A DNA stretch of 64,000 bases from Tanytarsus gracilentus (Eukaryota > Arthropoda > Insecta > Diptera > Chironomidae). The stretch is from contig JAXRKN010000042.1 in assembly GCA_038502055.1 (NCBI GenBank), positions 4,634,001 to 4,698,000 on the forward strand, written 5' to 3'. This document shows positions 25,201 to 38,160 of this stretch, piece by piece. Position numbers and translations under genes: made by a program. Numbering within the stretch: the stretch's first letter is position 1; each line of letters begins with the position of its first letter. The notes beneath the pieces are model-generated. The model saw only the letters and a list, made by a program, of their open reading frames with translations, was not told the origin of the DNA and made no database searches.

Positions 25201-28200
25201 TTTTGTTTTGGCCATCTTTCGCAACATCGGCCATCGTCTTGATGTGAAGTAAATAGTTACGAGCTTTAGATTTCAAAAGCTTTGGACTCACAAATGTAAC
25301 AGTTCCTCCCTGCTCATTTAAGTCCATGCAAGATGAAAGCTCAATAGGTCCCGCTAGAATTTCAGCATTTCGTGCTTGTAAATATTCTTCTGAAAGTACG
25401 GGATTCTCAACTTGAGTGTTAAACATGGTGTTTGACGTTGAAGACGGTGCAAAATTGTTTAAATTATAATTTATGTTATCGTCTACATCAATCAAAGACT
25501 CGCTATCAGTCATTTTAACGCCCGGCTTTCGACGGCAACACAAACCAATTGATTTTTGTTTTAACAGTGTCACTTGAATAGCCGGCGGATTTGAGCAGGG
25601 CTGTAAAATTGAAAATTTCAAGTCAATATGCCCGAGCGAGGTTGTTTTAGGTAAGCTCAATTCGATCAAGTGTTCGTCCCATGTTGTTGCGTCATTGTGT
25701 AGTCGCCAAGTACGAATTAGATGCGTATCTTCGCCTGGGCCCATATTTTGTGGATGTCTTCGTTGTTTTTGCGCTTGAACGAGCTCCGTCCAGCATCCAG
25801 GAACTTCTGCCGAAAATGGCGTTAACATTTCATCAAAAAGTGTAAGAGAGTATAAAGTTTTAAGATCGTTTAGGGATAAATCCTTTTTATGAGCAATGAG
25901 TTCGATTTTTTGCTGCTGACTCTTGCCATCAGATATTTTTGCAGATTGGGTTGCAGCTGACGAAGTTGACGGCACTGGTGTATCATAATCAGGTCTTGTT
26001 ATTGGCTCAGCAATCACCTCATCCTCAATTTCATCGCTGGAATCATTGTCCAAGTCGTAGAATGAATAGAAATGTAAAGATCCACTTGCTGTACACGAAC
26101 ACAATCTCTCTAAATTCTTACAGTAAACACTCGAGATGAATTTTTCATTTTCAACTCTTGCCTCGGAGATTGTCTTGAGGTTTGTTATAGAAAGTACTTT
26201 TACAGAACCATCAGCACAAGTTATAACAAAAGCATTTGATTCCGTTGGACTGCCACTAAATATTCTTCCGTTTGTGTCAAATTTGGGGAGCATACAGAAC
26301 TCGACAGGAAAATTCTCGTCCGAAAGTACTCTCTTACAAATTGGCGTTTCTATCAACAGTCCTTTGTCGTCAATTTCATAGACAACAAGTTGACAAATCT
26401 CACTCGAATTTCCTTCACCATTATCATCAGTCTCCATGTAAACAATCTCAGGACTTGCTAATTTTAATGCGACAAGTAGATATCGATTGTCACATGACGT
26501 CAAAATCTCTTTGATCTCATACTTTTCCTCCGACGATGACGACGACACTTCGAGCGTTTGAATTGGAAAACAAATAACTTCATTTTCGTATTTTTTAACC
26601 GGCTTTGAGTGCTGCGAGACAATTGTAGCGGGTGGTCCATTCATCGGGAGTGAAGCTTTGGTCGAATCCATTTCCGATTCATGAATTTTCTCTTGAACGA
26701 TATTAACTGTTGGCTTTTCTTGAGGAACAAACGACCATGTATTCTTATCGGCCTTTGACGAGTACTCATTTCCCAGCTGCTTTAGAAGATCCTTATTGTC
26801 GATGTACTTGAGAAAGCAGTCATCGAAACCGTCCAAACGTTCCTCGTAAGACGACTCGAGAATGGTAATGAGTGAATTACCATTCTTGTTTGTATTTGAA
26901 TAAGTGTTCATTGCTTGGTCATTTACTGTTGTTCCATTTGAGTTTGTGTTGATATTTAGCTTTGTCTTTGGAACTTCTGTGACCGCGTAAACAACAAGAA
27001 AACACTTTCGTGTCTTTACTCGATTCATTTCAAATGCTTGATCTTTATCGTTGCCACCCGTTGCATTATTTGCTGTCCAATTACACTTTGCTCCAGCTAC
27101 AATTCTTGTTCCCCTCGCACAGGTTTTGATCTTGTCGATTCCCTCTTTGACTTTAAATATCGTATTTTTCTTGTACGTGCATAATGCACTTAATTTCATA
27201 TTTAAATCATCTTCAATGTCATTACGTTTAAGAATATTTTCCTCACATGTTTTAATATTAAACAATGCGACTTTGTCCAATTGACGCTCAACATTCCATA
27301 CACAAATATCACCTGTGTTTGTGTTGGCAGTACATGTGATGTTGCTACTTTCACCAGACGAAATAATGTGGTAATCTCCTATTGAAGCGGCTGGACTTGT
27401 CGCATAAGTAACCGAAAGAGGAACGTTTTGAGTGTATTCGCCTTTAAGGAAAGGACAATCTGGCGAATGACGTTCGTGCTCGCACCACGGCTCATCAGTC
27501 TTTTCCCAGCAAACCAAGCATACTGAACAAGTGAAACACATTGCTCGATCATCTCCACTCTCGCTTGATTGATGATAGAAGCCTGCCTGTGCCATTTGAT
27601 CGGGAAGGGCAAATTTATAATCCATATGTGGCCACGAATCGAAAGTTTTACGTCGCGCTGCCTCAGAATACATATGAAAACGCTGAATTTGATCATTTTC
27701 GACGATTCTTCCGCCGACTATTAAATCCGTGAGACGCTCATTGACCGCAGATGCAATCGATAGTGCTGGTATGTGACGTTGAAGACTCTTCAATTCCATC
27801 ACCATTGTACTCGCGACAACTTTAAGACTCGAATGTGGTAGTTCCAAGCAAATTGTTTCCCACTTAAAACGAAAACAAATAAAATGAATAAATTATGTCA
27901 AATTAGATAAGCTAAAATGTACCTTCTGAGCTTTAATTCCCTTCTTTGCACGTCGTTGTGCTTCGGTAATTTTTTGAACTAGTTCATTAATGACATCTGC
28001 AGAGTTCTCGACGCCATGCTGCAATTTGATAATGATTAAAGTAACAATAAATAAACCTTATAGTTATGATTTACCTGCTCGAGAGATGAGAGGCTTTGAT
28101 GCAGCAGAAGTGCCTCCGAGAGAAGCAATTCAATTTTAACAGCAGTATCGGTGTTGCTGATGGGTGTTTGAAGAATCGTATCCAATAGTAAAACCCCATT

Positions 28201-28712
28201 ATAGTCACATCTTAAGCCCATGTTCTTGTCGTTCCAAAATAGCACTTTGTCATAATCCGACAGATATTTTCCTCGGATATGCTTCTCGGTATCTGAATTA
28301 TGCAATGTATTAATTTACTTTAAATATTTTTTGAAACAACTTTAGTCAAAGAAATGGTCACATTCGTTAATTTGTTTCAAACAAACTAATTTAAAACAAC
28401 CGGAACCATTTTCGAATTTTTATCGAATTTTTCGTAACCAAAAGGAAAATTTTCCATTTTTGGTTAGAATAAAAAAATAAGGGTAAAATAACTTAATTAA
28501 TCTAAAGTCTCGATTATGAGTCATTGATACTTACCGCCATTAAAGACTCGCTGTAAGACAACTCCCGAGTTAACATCCAGCGTCAAAATTTTTGATTTCG
28601 TAAAAATTAAAATGACGTTTAGATTTGGATGAAAAATGATTTTGTGTATGTCTGTGCACTCTTGCACCGACAAATAACCATCTTCCCTAAGAAATTCTCG
28701 TCCTTCATCCAT
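13248..28712 (-). CDS. Bruce: Bruce / BIRC6, giant BIR-repeat E2/E3 ubiquitin-conjugating enzyme
   Basis: Fifteen exons join in phase: 28712-28535, 28292-28075, 28018-27923, 27862-25195, 24995-24858, 24575-24346, 24248-21976, 21919-20877, 20807-18780, 18721-15695, 15631-15231, 15173-15005, 14956-14773, 14720-14476, 14416-13248. They total exactly 4,688 codons, the known size class. The N-terminal BIR zinc fold is in exon 4 (about residues 229-300; CFTC, WCEH, HSPDCPF). The C-terminal UBC fold lies in exon 15, with active-site Cys near 4428 (NDGKVCLSVLNTWHG). Bruce ubiquitinates and restrains pro-apoptotic proteins and acts in autophagy and cytokinesis at membranes. The start at 28712 is the first true ATG of the open frame. 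It is head-to-head with the RRM gene. Confidence 0.96.
20808..20876. repeat. Bruce intron 8 carrying a transposon-end sequence
   Basis: This 69-nt intron contains GTGGGTTACGCTAAAAAT in plus orientation at about 20851-20868. The same string ends the element inserted in slimb copy B (about 48257-48274), and its reverse complement lies near 45433. A match this long between unrelated places is unlikely by chance, although the A-rich tail may be partly coincidental. Confidence 0.5.
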
Positions 28713-29275
28713 ATTTGCGAGATTTTCATTCCTTTCTAAAAAATTCAAAATCGACAAATGCGGAGTTGAGCTGTTCACTCAATTGAACACATCACGCGTC
28801 TATATTTTACACTATCCGCACTTTGGACACGCTATTGATGTAATTTTTAGTTGTTTAAAGCACTCAAATGGCTATTTAACTTGATTTTCGCAATATTTTT
28901 CTCGAATGACTTTAAATTGATTTCTCGATGATGAACTTTTTTCTGTAAGAGGGTCTGATCCATGAAAAAATGAATCATACATCAACTTTACGAAAAAATG
29001 TAAACAAAAGAGACAAGTATACTTTTTATTCGGTCAAAATAATCGAGAACTTGCTGAAATTGAACAAATTAATTTTTATCACTGAAATAATTTTGATTAG
29101 GAGTTTTCAAAGGTTCCTTCGATTATTAAATTTTGAATTCTTTCGTCTTTTCTTTTACGTGTCGCTGCCTTTTAAAAGAAATCAAGTCATTTGAGTGTCA
29201 AACTTCACTGGTTCCACTGTACAAAAAACACAAGTTTTCGATTTCATAAAATTTTTTATATTTCAAGTTTCAAAG
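28713..29275. promoter_or_regulatory. Divergent promoter region between Bruce and the RRM gene
   Basis: 563 nt of AT-rich sequence separate the start codons. The Bruce frame stays open upstream of its ATG to about 28778 but only with a GTG. Open frames within are short and unlike any family. Both promoters should lie here. Confidence 0.4.
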
Positions 29276-31623
29276 ATGATTCCGGTGAGTAAACTTGTGT
29301 TTCTTTTATAGATAAGTGCTTGTATTTGATTGAGAGAGTGAAAAACTTCTTTTGTAACATGGATTTTAAGGTGAAAATAAGAATAAAATATTTTCTTCAA
29401 AATGGCGTAGTAGCTTGGGTTGAAAATTAAAAGTGAAATAAATCTCTCTTTAATCGATTGAGTAATTTAGAGACAAAAATATAAATGAAATCTAACATCT
29501 AAATGACAGTTTTTAAGAAGATTCAGTATTATTAAAAAACTTTATATTTTAGCGCACTAAAGTTTTTGTTGGTAGCCTTCCACAAGGCTCAAAACCGGAA
29601 GATTTGCGTCGTCTCTTTGAGAAATATGGAGTCGTCACTGAATGTGACATAATGAATCGTTGTGGATTCGTACATATGCAAACACAAGACCAGGCAGAAG
29701 CAGCCATCAAAGCACTCAACAATTCAATTTTTAATGGAGCAAATATCGTTGTCGAGAGAGGACGAATGAAAGAACGTCCTCAAGGCAATAACATGCAGGG
29801 TAATAGTAATAACGGAGGCATGAGAAAAGGACCCATGGGAAACAACGCTGGTGGTGGCGGAGGAATGATGAGAAAGGGCCCGGGAATGAATATGAATCAG
29901 GGACCGTCGAATAACTTTCGTGGAGGCAACAACAATAATATGGTTGGGAATATGCGACCATCAAATAACAATCAGATGCAATCGAGTGGTCCAGGCGGTC
30001 CAGGTCCGATGCGTCAAAATCTCCAACAAAATCGTCAACAAAATAGAAATACACCGTACAACAAGAATCCAAGGGGAGGAGGAGGACAAATTGGAATGGG
30101 TAATTCAAGTGGTGGTGGTGATATGAATCGAGGAGGTGGAAACAATCAACGACCGATGAATCGCAATAACCCGCAGCAAGGAGCACGCGGAAATTTCCAA
30201 CAGCGTGGCGGCAACAATAGCGATGGTGGAAATCAAGGAGGCATGAGTCGCTTCAATGACAATATGCAGATGGACAACAATCGAGGCATGAATAACTTTG
30301 ATCGTGGTGGCATGGGAGGAGGAAGCATAAACCGTGGAAGCAACAACAACAACAATATGGGTGGAAATAACTTTGACAGCGATAATTTTGGCTTCGAAGA
30401 TCGCAGAGGATTTGCTTTACCATCATTCCAAAATGACAACATAAACCAGGGGAGTTATGGAGGTGGCGGAAACGATCGCCCAAACAACAACAACAGCATG
30501 GTAAATCGACGCAATAATGGTGAATATGATTTTTTGAGCTTTAAACCCTTTTAACAAATATATATATATATATATTGTAAACATAATATTAATAATAATT
30601 ATATGTAATAGGACCTCAACAATTTAACAGCAACAACAGTATGGGAGGAGGGCAGGGTTTCAACAAGAGACCACAAAATACCAATTTTGGCAATGACGCA
30701 ATGTTCAGCAGACGAGGAGGCCAAGGAAATAATCGCAATCAGAGCCAAGGAGGAAATTTTGGAGGCAACGATAGCTTCGGTGGTGGAAACCAAGGAGGTT
30801 TTAATCAGGGCGGAATGAACCGGTAAGAGAATCTGAATTCAGTTAAAACGTTTTCCGTAAAAAGAAAAAAACATTCTGTATTTTATATGAGGCATTCAAT
30901 GGGAAATAGACAAATAGTGATGAGTTTTTTTATTAAAACTGAGGGATATAATATTTACGCTTATTATTAAACTGATGAATATTACTTTAAATTCTCGTTG
31001 AGAGTACTTTGCGATATATGCGAGGGTAAATTTATTTTACGGATCTTGGGAAGACTATTAATAATATTAAACATAACAAATACATATAGTTTATCAAATT
31101 TTGTTGAGTGTCTCATATTTTTCTTCCTAGTAAAAATAATTTCGAACTCGTAAATTGAGAAATTTGATATAGCCATCATTTACAAGTGTCTCATTTATTT
31201 GCGAAGATAAAGAGAATTAATCGTTCAATTTAACAACTTCAACTAATTATTCTAATTATTTTAATTATTTCTAATTATTCTAATTATCTAATTATCAAAA
31301 AAAAATTAAAAAAAATTAAGAAAATAATTAGAAATAATTAGAAATAATTAGAATAATTAGAAATAATTAGAATAAGAGAGAGATGAGATCACATTCATCA
31401 AATTTGCGAATAAATTATCCTCTCACATCTTGCTTAAATAGAAAGCACAAAAATTATTTTGCGTATCACTAATACCATATATAATAAATATAAAGTTCAA
31501 TCCAATCTGACTAACAAAATTATTTTGATAATAAAAAAAAACCTTTAATCATTCTTTTATAGCAATCAAGGTCCACCACGTCGTGATTTTATGAATCAAA
31601 ATATGCAAAATCGACGTTTTTAA
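29276..31623 (+). CDS. RNA-binding protein with one RRM and a Gly/Asn/Met-rich tail (RBM4/lark-like RRM)
   Basis: Four exons, 29276-29284 (three codons), 29553-30519, 30612-30822 and 31563-31623, give 415 aa. The RRM occupies about residues 4-75, with RNP2 KVFVGSLP and RNP1 CGFVHMQT; it most resembles the first RRM of RBM4/lark proteins. The rest is a low-complexity Gly/Asn/Arg/Gln tail with RGG-like and GNN patterns, typical of hnRNP-type, phase-separating proteins. It ends in QNRRF. If intron 2 is retained, translation stops after NNGEYDFLSFKPF (stop 30552-30554), so a second C-terminus is possible. The nuclear RNA-processing role is inferred from domain content. The exact orthologue is not clear. 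Confidence 0.8.
31236..31380. repeat. Decamer palindromic repeat in intron 3 of the RRM gene
   Basis: TAATTATTCTAATTATTT-type units are followed by ATCTAATTATCAAAAAAAA and then by reverse-complement AATAATTAG units, making a foldback of about 145 bp within a 740-nt intron. The left border contains CAACTTCAACTAATTATT, also seen beside the MITE near 38590 and in NDOR1 intron 4. Confidence 0.75.
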
Positions 31624-32155
31624 ATGAGTGCGATGCGTTTTGATGCAATAATGATTTGCATGATCTATTTTCTTCACCTAGCTACGACAAAGCATAAACA
31701 TACAATTATGAAAAGATCGACACCTTCCTCAGATATAACGATAATTTTAATTGTAGATACTAAGACAATTTTTAATTGATACTCTTTAACATAGATTTGG
31801 CTTGCGAGAGAAAATTATTTAGTTTGCGGATCATATCTTTATTTTAAAGAAAAATCTGCAATAACAAAGAATTATTAAATGGACAAAATATTGAACCTTC
31901 TTAAGGTTTTGCACTTAATTAATTCCTTAAAACAAAATGTGCGGTCACGCAAGAAAATTTGCAAAGCGTTTATTCACAATAAAAAAATGTATCGGTTGAG
32001 AATTTGATTGTAATACAGATGAAATATTTGGAAAAATATCTTATTGCGTTTGCCTATGTTTAAAAAAATCGTTCTTTCAAGAAAAAATATCTAGGTGGTT
32101 ATGCGGATACGATATTCATGCGAGTTCTTATGAGGAAGTGACGTGACTTACAAAA
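31624..32155. other. 3' UTR and intergenic stretch after the RRM gene
   Basis: AT-rich sequence with no open frame worth reporting. The first few hundred bases are probably the 3' UTR of the RRM gene. Nothing else was recognised. Confidence 0.4.
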
Positions 32156-32810
32156 ATGGATCTGCTGAAATATTCATCGATTAACAAAATATTTGATGCA
32201 ATTTGCGGCTTTATTGCGATCATCAGCGCTTTGTCATATAATTACATGAATAATAAAAGTGATAAAGGAAAAAATAAAATAAAAATCCTAGAAGTGAAAA
32301 TTCTAGAATTTAATAAACGTCGTAAGTTAAAATATTAATTTGCGGAGAATGAATGACGGAAAATTTAAGCGGAAAAATGTAATACAACGATGCGATGAAA
32401 ACTACACTGACAAAAAAAAACTTGCGCGTTTATGTCAAATTCGTAAAACAAAAAATGTGCGGTAAGTCGCTTAACAAATACTCAATTAATTTGCTATTTT
32501 TGCTATTACGGTTGATGGAATTTATCGAAAGGACTTTGGGGAAACTTTATTGAATGCGTCTTGTGTTTATGAAGGGATTTAACTTACAAAGATTGATGTA
32601 ATACATACCTCACATTAGTTTCATATACATTTTCATGGGAAAAATTTATTAAAGCTCATGTAATCTGGCCACAACTTAAACTTTTTTGTGTCCCTCGCAA
32701 GAATAATCTTAATAATTTTAAAATTAATTCATTGCTCTTTTTTATTTCCAGACTTTGGTTCTAACAAAACGCTGAAACGGTTCCTTTCGTTTGTGATATT
32801 TTACATGTGA
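32156..32810 (+). CDS. Hypothetical small membrane protein (two-exon model)
   Basis: A possible small gene has exons 32156-32321 and 32752-32810 and encodes 74 aa. The ATG has a good insect context (CAAAATGG). The donor is GTAAGT and the acceptor follows a pyrimidine tract (TTTATTTCCAG). A hydrophobic segment lies at about residues 13-29, followed by a lysine-rich stretch, as in small single-pass proteins. A different donor at about 32461 could also be used. I recognise no family. It could equally be a noncoding transcript or chance. Confidence 0.25.
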
Positions 32811-33079
32811 TATTTTAATGCAACCAAGAGACTGATGGATGATGATCCGTACTATTAATTTATTGTTGCTGACTAAATGAAAAAATAAAAAATATTTTAC
32901 AATTTAATTTTGGCAAAGAAAAATTTATATATTGCAGCGATAAATTCACACTAAAATATAATTTTCATATTTTTGTAACGTCTCGAAATAATTCAAACTT
33001 GGATCGATTATCCGATTTGTTTTGAAGAAAAAAATATCACAAAATATTTCCTGAAATTTAATTTTATCAAGTTTAAACT

Positions 33080-33385
33080 ATGGGCGGGTGGCAATTGGAG
33101 GTATTTAAAATGGCTTTATACATGTCTTTTCCCGTGGGTCTATTTCATTGGTTCAACCAGCCTGAATATTTTGAAAAATGGGTACAAATGATTTTGAAAT
33201 TATAAAAAAGTTGAAATGAATAAGTTAATTGATCACAGGTGATTGAAAAGAAGCGAGAACTCTATCCGCCGGAGAATCTGGAACATAGACAACAAATCGA
33301 AGATTGCATAAAGGATGTACGAAACCAGCAAGGCAAATTATTGCAACAACAATTAGCTAATATGGAGGCTGGAGAGAAGAACTAG
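33080..33385 (+). CDS. PET100: PET100 homologue, mitochondrial cytochrome c oxidase assembly factor
   Basis: Two exons, 33080-33181 and 33239-33385, give 82 aa. The N-terminal half has the family pattern: LEVFKMALYMSFPVGLFHWF forms the membrane/targeting segment, followed by NQPEYFEKWV and KKRELYPPE, then a charged helix ending in Glu-Lys-Asn. PET100 sits in the mitochondrial inner membrane and helps assemble complex IV. The gene is too short for most gene finders because of the intron, but frame, splice sites and length all agree with the family (about 73 aa in vertebrates). Confidence 0.88.
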
Positions 33386-33812
33386 CATATAGAAAATCAT
33401 TTACATAAGTTTGTGTTTTATTTCAGAAATTAGAAAACAAAATACACGTTAATTAAATACAAGTATTTAAAAGAATCAAAAACACTTTATTATCAAAAAC
33501 TTTTCCTTCAGGGTATACACGAATATTTCTAATTAGGATTATTAGGATAATTAAAAAATCAAAGTGAATTACCCATGACAGGAAAACATCACGATTTTTT
33601 TAAAAAGAGACTCCTTTTACTGCTTTTGGAACGTTTAACAGATTATTTGAAAAAATTAAAAAAATATAAATGTATGTCCGTTAAATTTAAATTTTAAGTA
33701 AATTACGAGTTTATAATATATTAACTAAATTCTACGATGTAATTTGGTATGATTCATACATCCAGTTCTTGTCATAAATTCATCATATGGCATCAATATT
33801 CTTATTATTCAT
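33386..33812. other. Convergent intergenic region between PET100 and Sap-r
   Basis: The 427 nt hold the 3' UTRs of two opposing genes. A short stretch of the AATTA-type repeat lies at about 33526-33556. No further gene is seen. Confidence 0.45.
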
Positions 33813-36800
33813 TTAAGCGAATGTGCCTAATCGTCGCTGCTTGCAATACTGAGTTGCCTGCGAAAATCAAATTAAATGTTATAATTTTTAAAAATGAGTC
33901 ATAATACAGCTTCATACCTTGCACTTTTCAGCGATATTAGTATCCGAACAGAAATGACTTGGGCCCCATGTGCATTCTGAATCTCCAACTAAGGCCATGT
34001 GTTTCTTAACAACAGCGGCGCACAACATCATTTGCTGACAGATTTCTTTAGGCGGTACAGTGTCTACGAGTGAAATGATCTCTTCCGCGTATTCATCAAT
34101 GAACTTTTTGCACTGCTTTGAGATTGATTTAGGCATCACGGAGCAAATATTCTCTACAGCTTGTTTAATCTCATCTTGTGTTTTTTTATCCTTCAACTGT
34201 TGCTCCAATTTATTTAAAACAAATTCACAAAGGACACAAGTTGGCCCGTCTTTAATTGCTTTTGGTGGTTCATTTTGAGTAGTGAGGGAAACTCTTGACA
34301 ATTTATTTTCTTGCTGAGTTGGGAAGGATTGAATGGCAACAACATTAACGATAATTGCCTCGTCCTGATTTGAGCAGAGTGTTAGTTTTTGACATACTTG
34401 CTTCGGCGAGAGTTCTTTGGCCAATAAATCAACTATTTCGTCGACATTCTTCTTAACAAAGTTATCGCAAATAACCTCATAAGCGCGGAATCTTGAACAT
34501 TCTTTAAGAAGAACATTTTCGACCTGATCTCTGGTCATTCCATTAGTAATTTTATGCTCAGCTCCCCCGATTACTTCAACACACAGCATACATTCTCCCG
34601 AATCAGTCACATGTCTACCATTATAAGTAAAATCGGGAATTTCATTGGTGTCGATATCAATGTGTGGAATGTAATCAACTCTCTCAATTCCAACACGTAC
34701 CGGCACATCTCCCGCGGTTGCACATAGTGCTATATCTTTACAAATTTCCATTGGAGTAAAGTCAGAAAGTAATTTCTTCAAAAGCTCTTCGTAGTATGTC
34801 TCGACAAAATCATTGCATTGCAATTGGAGCTTTGGTGGTAAACGACTGCAAACTTTCTTTAATGCTCGCTTAGCTTGTTCCTCACTCTTTTGACTTTCAA
34901 TATATTTCTGTGCCTCCTCGATGACAAGAACACAAAGTGGACATTGTGGCTTATTTCCAGTATTAATTACAATTGGCTTTGGTGCAAATATATCGACATC
35001 GTCATTGCTCATTTTTGGACACAGCTTTAAGAGGGGACACACTTCACGGGGATCAATTTCTTGAACCAACAATGCAACAACAGCATCTCCATAGAGATTA
35101 ACGAAGTCGTGACAGCTCGATCTTATTGATGAAGAAAATTTGTCACACGTTCTTCCAACTATTTCCTTAAACTGATCTTCTCTTTTGGGATCACTTACTT
35201 CCTCTTGCACAAAATGAAGGAAATACTGGCAGACTGTACAAAACGAACCGTGTTCAACTAGATCGTGGCGTGACTTTGCTCCCATTAGTTTATCAATAGG
35301 TAAAATCATCGACCGAATCTCTTCATTTGTAAAGGATTTTTCATTTTCGCCTAGTTTTTGTCGAGGAAATTTCTGATCGGCCGGTAAGAGAGGCATGTGA
35401 GGCATACCTAATGGTGATTCATTAGGGCCTTTTGGACAGACACCAATCATAAAACATGCATTATTAGCGTCAAGATTGTTGACGAGTGTCTCATAAATAA
35501 TTGGATAGTATTGATCGACTAAACCTAGACACTCCTTTTGAAAGCCTTTTGTCTGCTGACAAAGACCCTCCAAAACTTGTTTAAATTCGCTTTTTGTTGT
35601 ATTAGTGATCAGGACATCACGTAAATGTTTAACCAACTGGACGCAGAGCTCGCATGGTATATCATCTTTTGGCTTAATAAATCCTATATTTGAATTTATC
35701 TTAATTTCAATAATCTCGTGTTGATCTGTTCGCTTGTGTTGATGGAATTTAACCGAACAGACACCAGTCATGTGACAAATGTTCTCGGCTTTTAGATTTT
35801 TCGAGAGTTCTTCGTATATTTCATTAAAGTTTGTAATCACCAAGCTTGCGCATGCATCAGAAAAAGATGACAATTGCCCGCATGCCGATAAAAATCCATC
35901 TAAAACCTCATCACGGCTAGATGATTTGAATTTTGCTGAAATTACGTTGCCAATGTTATTGCACTTTCCGCAATTGAAATTGGGTTCGTTTTGAGCCTCG
36001 TCCTCGTCCTCTTCACTATTTCTAATTTTCATAATTAATTTAATTATTTCTGATTATTTCTAATTATTTTAATTATTTTTGATAATTATTATAATTATCT
36101 AATTATCAAAAATAATTAGAAATAATTAGAAATAATCGAAAAATATTTTTTCTTATTACTCTTCCAAGAGCTTATCAATTTTGGCGTTGTTGCAAAGTCC
36201 AGCCGTTGAACAAACGACCTATCATGCGAGCATAACAAAATTACAGAAAATTACAAATAAGCGTGCGAATTACAAGGCAATTTACTCACTTGTGGATTCA
36301 TTTGTGATGCAAGCGCTTCAACGAGCTCAGGCATGAAATCGTCGGCGAGCTTTTTGCATTCATTAGCGACGACTTTAAGGGGTATTAAGGCACATGAACC
36401 CTCAAAAACTTGCCGAATCTCGTCCATAGTCTCATTGCTCTCGAGTTGATCTCTGGCTTGTTTTACCTAAATTAAAAATTTGAATAAAATTTGACAGCCT
36501 AAAATATTTCATAATTACCATGTCCAAGCAAATTTGACAAATTGAGTCGTTGTCATCTTCCGGAACATGCTGTTTTTCCCACACCGATTTTATACAATGT
36601 TTAACTGCTCCACACGATTTGGCATTACTGTTGAAATGAAAAGAGAAAGAAAATATTAGTAATAAAATAGTTTTTTTTTTTTATATAATTTTTTTTTTTT
36701 TTTTTTAACTTTTTTTAAACTTAAACTAAATTTTGTATTTGCTTTATCAAATATTAAACATATGTATAATACTTGAATGAATTTAATATTGGAATTTAAA

Positions 36801-38009
36801 TCAAATTTGGGTCGTTTTTTTTTTTTGATTTTTTTAACTCTTATTTTTTATTATTTAATTCATTCAAGTATTGATAATTTTTATATTTTAAAAAATAAAA
36901 ATTTATTTTAATTTAAAAATTATAATAAAATTATAATATTTATTTTTTTTTTTATACTCCAAATTAAATTTTTTTTTTTTTTTGTTTTTTGAATTTTTTT
37001 TATTTGGTAACAAATTTTTTTGAAATTATGATTTTGATTGTACGTAATTTCCTTGAGATTCTTGGAGTTTTTTGTTATGTTGATTACATTTTTTTTATTA
37101 TTCTAACAAGAATTAACTCTTTTAAAATTATTATTTATTATTTTGGTAAATGATTTTTTGACTTTTTTTTTTTTGCTGTATGAAAATGAATTGGGGGTAG
37201 ACAGTGAGGCGATGATTATCGAGGGAAGAGGGTAAGTGGTGAAGTTGATGGTGTTGAAGTATTGGAGCGCATGTAAGAATTTTTTTTTAAAATATTTTTT
37301 GACCGTTTTTTTTACACAACATCTGTTGCTTCGCAACAGCTGTTGAGGTCAGTCGTGAACGACCGAGAGAAAGAGAGCTAAATGAGATTGCGGGAGTAAG
37401 AGAGAAGGGAGAAAAATAGCAGATTATATAAATGACGTAGTTAATTGAGCGTTCGTAATAATTTTATTTTTGTCCATTTTGCGTTCCACAATTTTTTTTA
37501 AGCTTTTAAGTGAATAGCGACAAAACATGATACAGTTCTTAATATTATATGAAAATGACAAATTTTCAAAAGTTGACTCATATTCATGTATATTAAAAAA
37601 TAAAAACAAAGAGAATGTAGCGATAACCCAACAACTCGCTCAAGATTATTTTCTGTCCCAATTTTTTCGCAATTTTTTTTATAACATTTTTCCAACACAA
37701 TTTACATCATTTGCACAACACGCATATTTTTTTTTATATGATATGAGTAATTAATTTAATTAATGGACTTACGTGATATTTGAGCACCAATATCCAGGAC
37801 CCCAAGTACATTTCTCTCTTCCAACAATGGCTGATGAGGCGGCGAGGGTTGTGCCTGTACATAAGAGAGAGATAAAAATTTATAAACAATAATAATAATG
37901 ACGCCTCTAAATAAATTTGTTAATTGTAAACGGTTTTCTCTTAATAATTAATTAGTCAATGACTCTTACCGAAAAAGAGAGCACAAAGAATCGATAGCAA
38001 AATATTCAT
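33813..38009 (-). CDS. Sap-r: Prosaposin / saposin-related precursor with seven saposin B domains
   Basis: Seven exons (38009-37970, 37854-37773, 36627-36519, 36466-36290, 36218-36160, 36021-33918, 33857-33813) give 871 aa in phase. A signal peptide (MNILLSILCALFFG) is followed by a saposin A-type domain (CTWGPGYWCSN), seven saposin B domains each opening with CxxC and closing with a Cys-x4-6-Cys such as CFMIGVC or CPLLKLC, and a C-terminal A-type domain (CTWGPSHFCSD). The precursor is cut in lysosomes to peptides that help sphingolipid hydrolases reach their lipids. Exon 6 codes six of the domains without an intron. Intron 5 is a decamer palindrome and intron 2 is long and T-rich. Confidence 0.94.
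36022..36159. repeat. Sap-r intron 5, composed almost wholly of a decamer palindrome
   Basis: This 138-nt intron is bounded by GTAATA (donor, minus strand) and AAATTAG (acceptor). Between them lie TTATTTCTAATTATTTCTAA-type units, a central ATAATTAGATAATTAT and reverse-complement units. The acceptor itself is written in repeat-like sequence. Skipping the intron keeps the frame open through an acidic linker. Confidence 0.7.
36628..37772. other. Long T-rich second intron of Sap-r
   Basis: The 1,145-nt intron contains many T homopolymers (for example around 36670-36710 and 36820-37010). It has a small inverted repeat (AATACTTGAATGAATTTAA near 36769 and its complement near 36857) and a short palindromic patch around 37318-37345 (TTGCTTCGCAACAGCTGTTG). 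No gene is seen in it. It is the largest intron of this gene and may hold regulatory sites, but none can be named. Confidence 0.5.
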
Positions 38010-38160
38010 TTTCCCTTATTGCTTCATCGACTTCTAGAATTAAAATGAATTAAATTCTTTTTTTGTTCTGAAATTCTGAAAAAAGTAAATTATGTGCGTC
38101 AATTTTGAGGCGAGAGTGTTTGGAGACTTTTTTAAAAATATTATTAACGCTCTTTTTATT

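Noticed and set aside
28521..28778. Longer N-terminus for Bruce starting at 28778
   Set aside because: The upstream frame begins with GTG, not ATG; the first ATG at 28712 aligns with the conserved start of the N-terminal WD-like region.
29731..30186. Long minus-strand open frame opposite the RRM gene
   Set aside because: It is the antisense of a Gly/Asn-rich coding region, with biased composition (Tyr, His, Cys, Leu) and no family resemblance.
33912..36032. A separate saposin gene starting with ATG at 36032
   Set aside because: The upstream exons join in phase through the repeat intron 36022-36159 and supply the signal peptide and first domains; the internal ATG lies in the intron.
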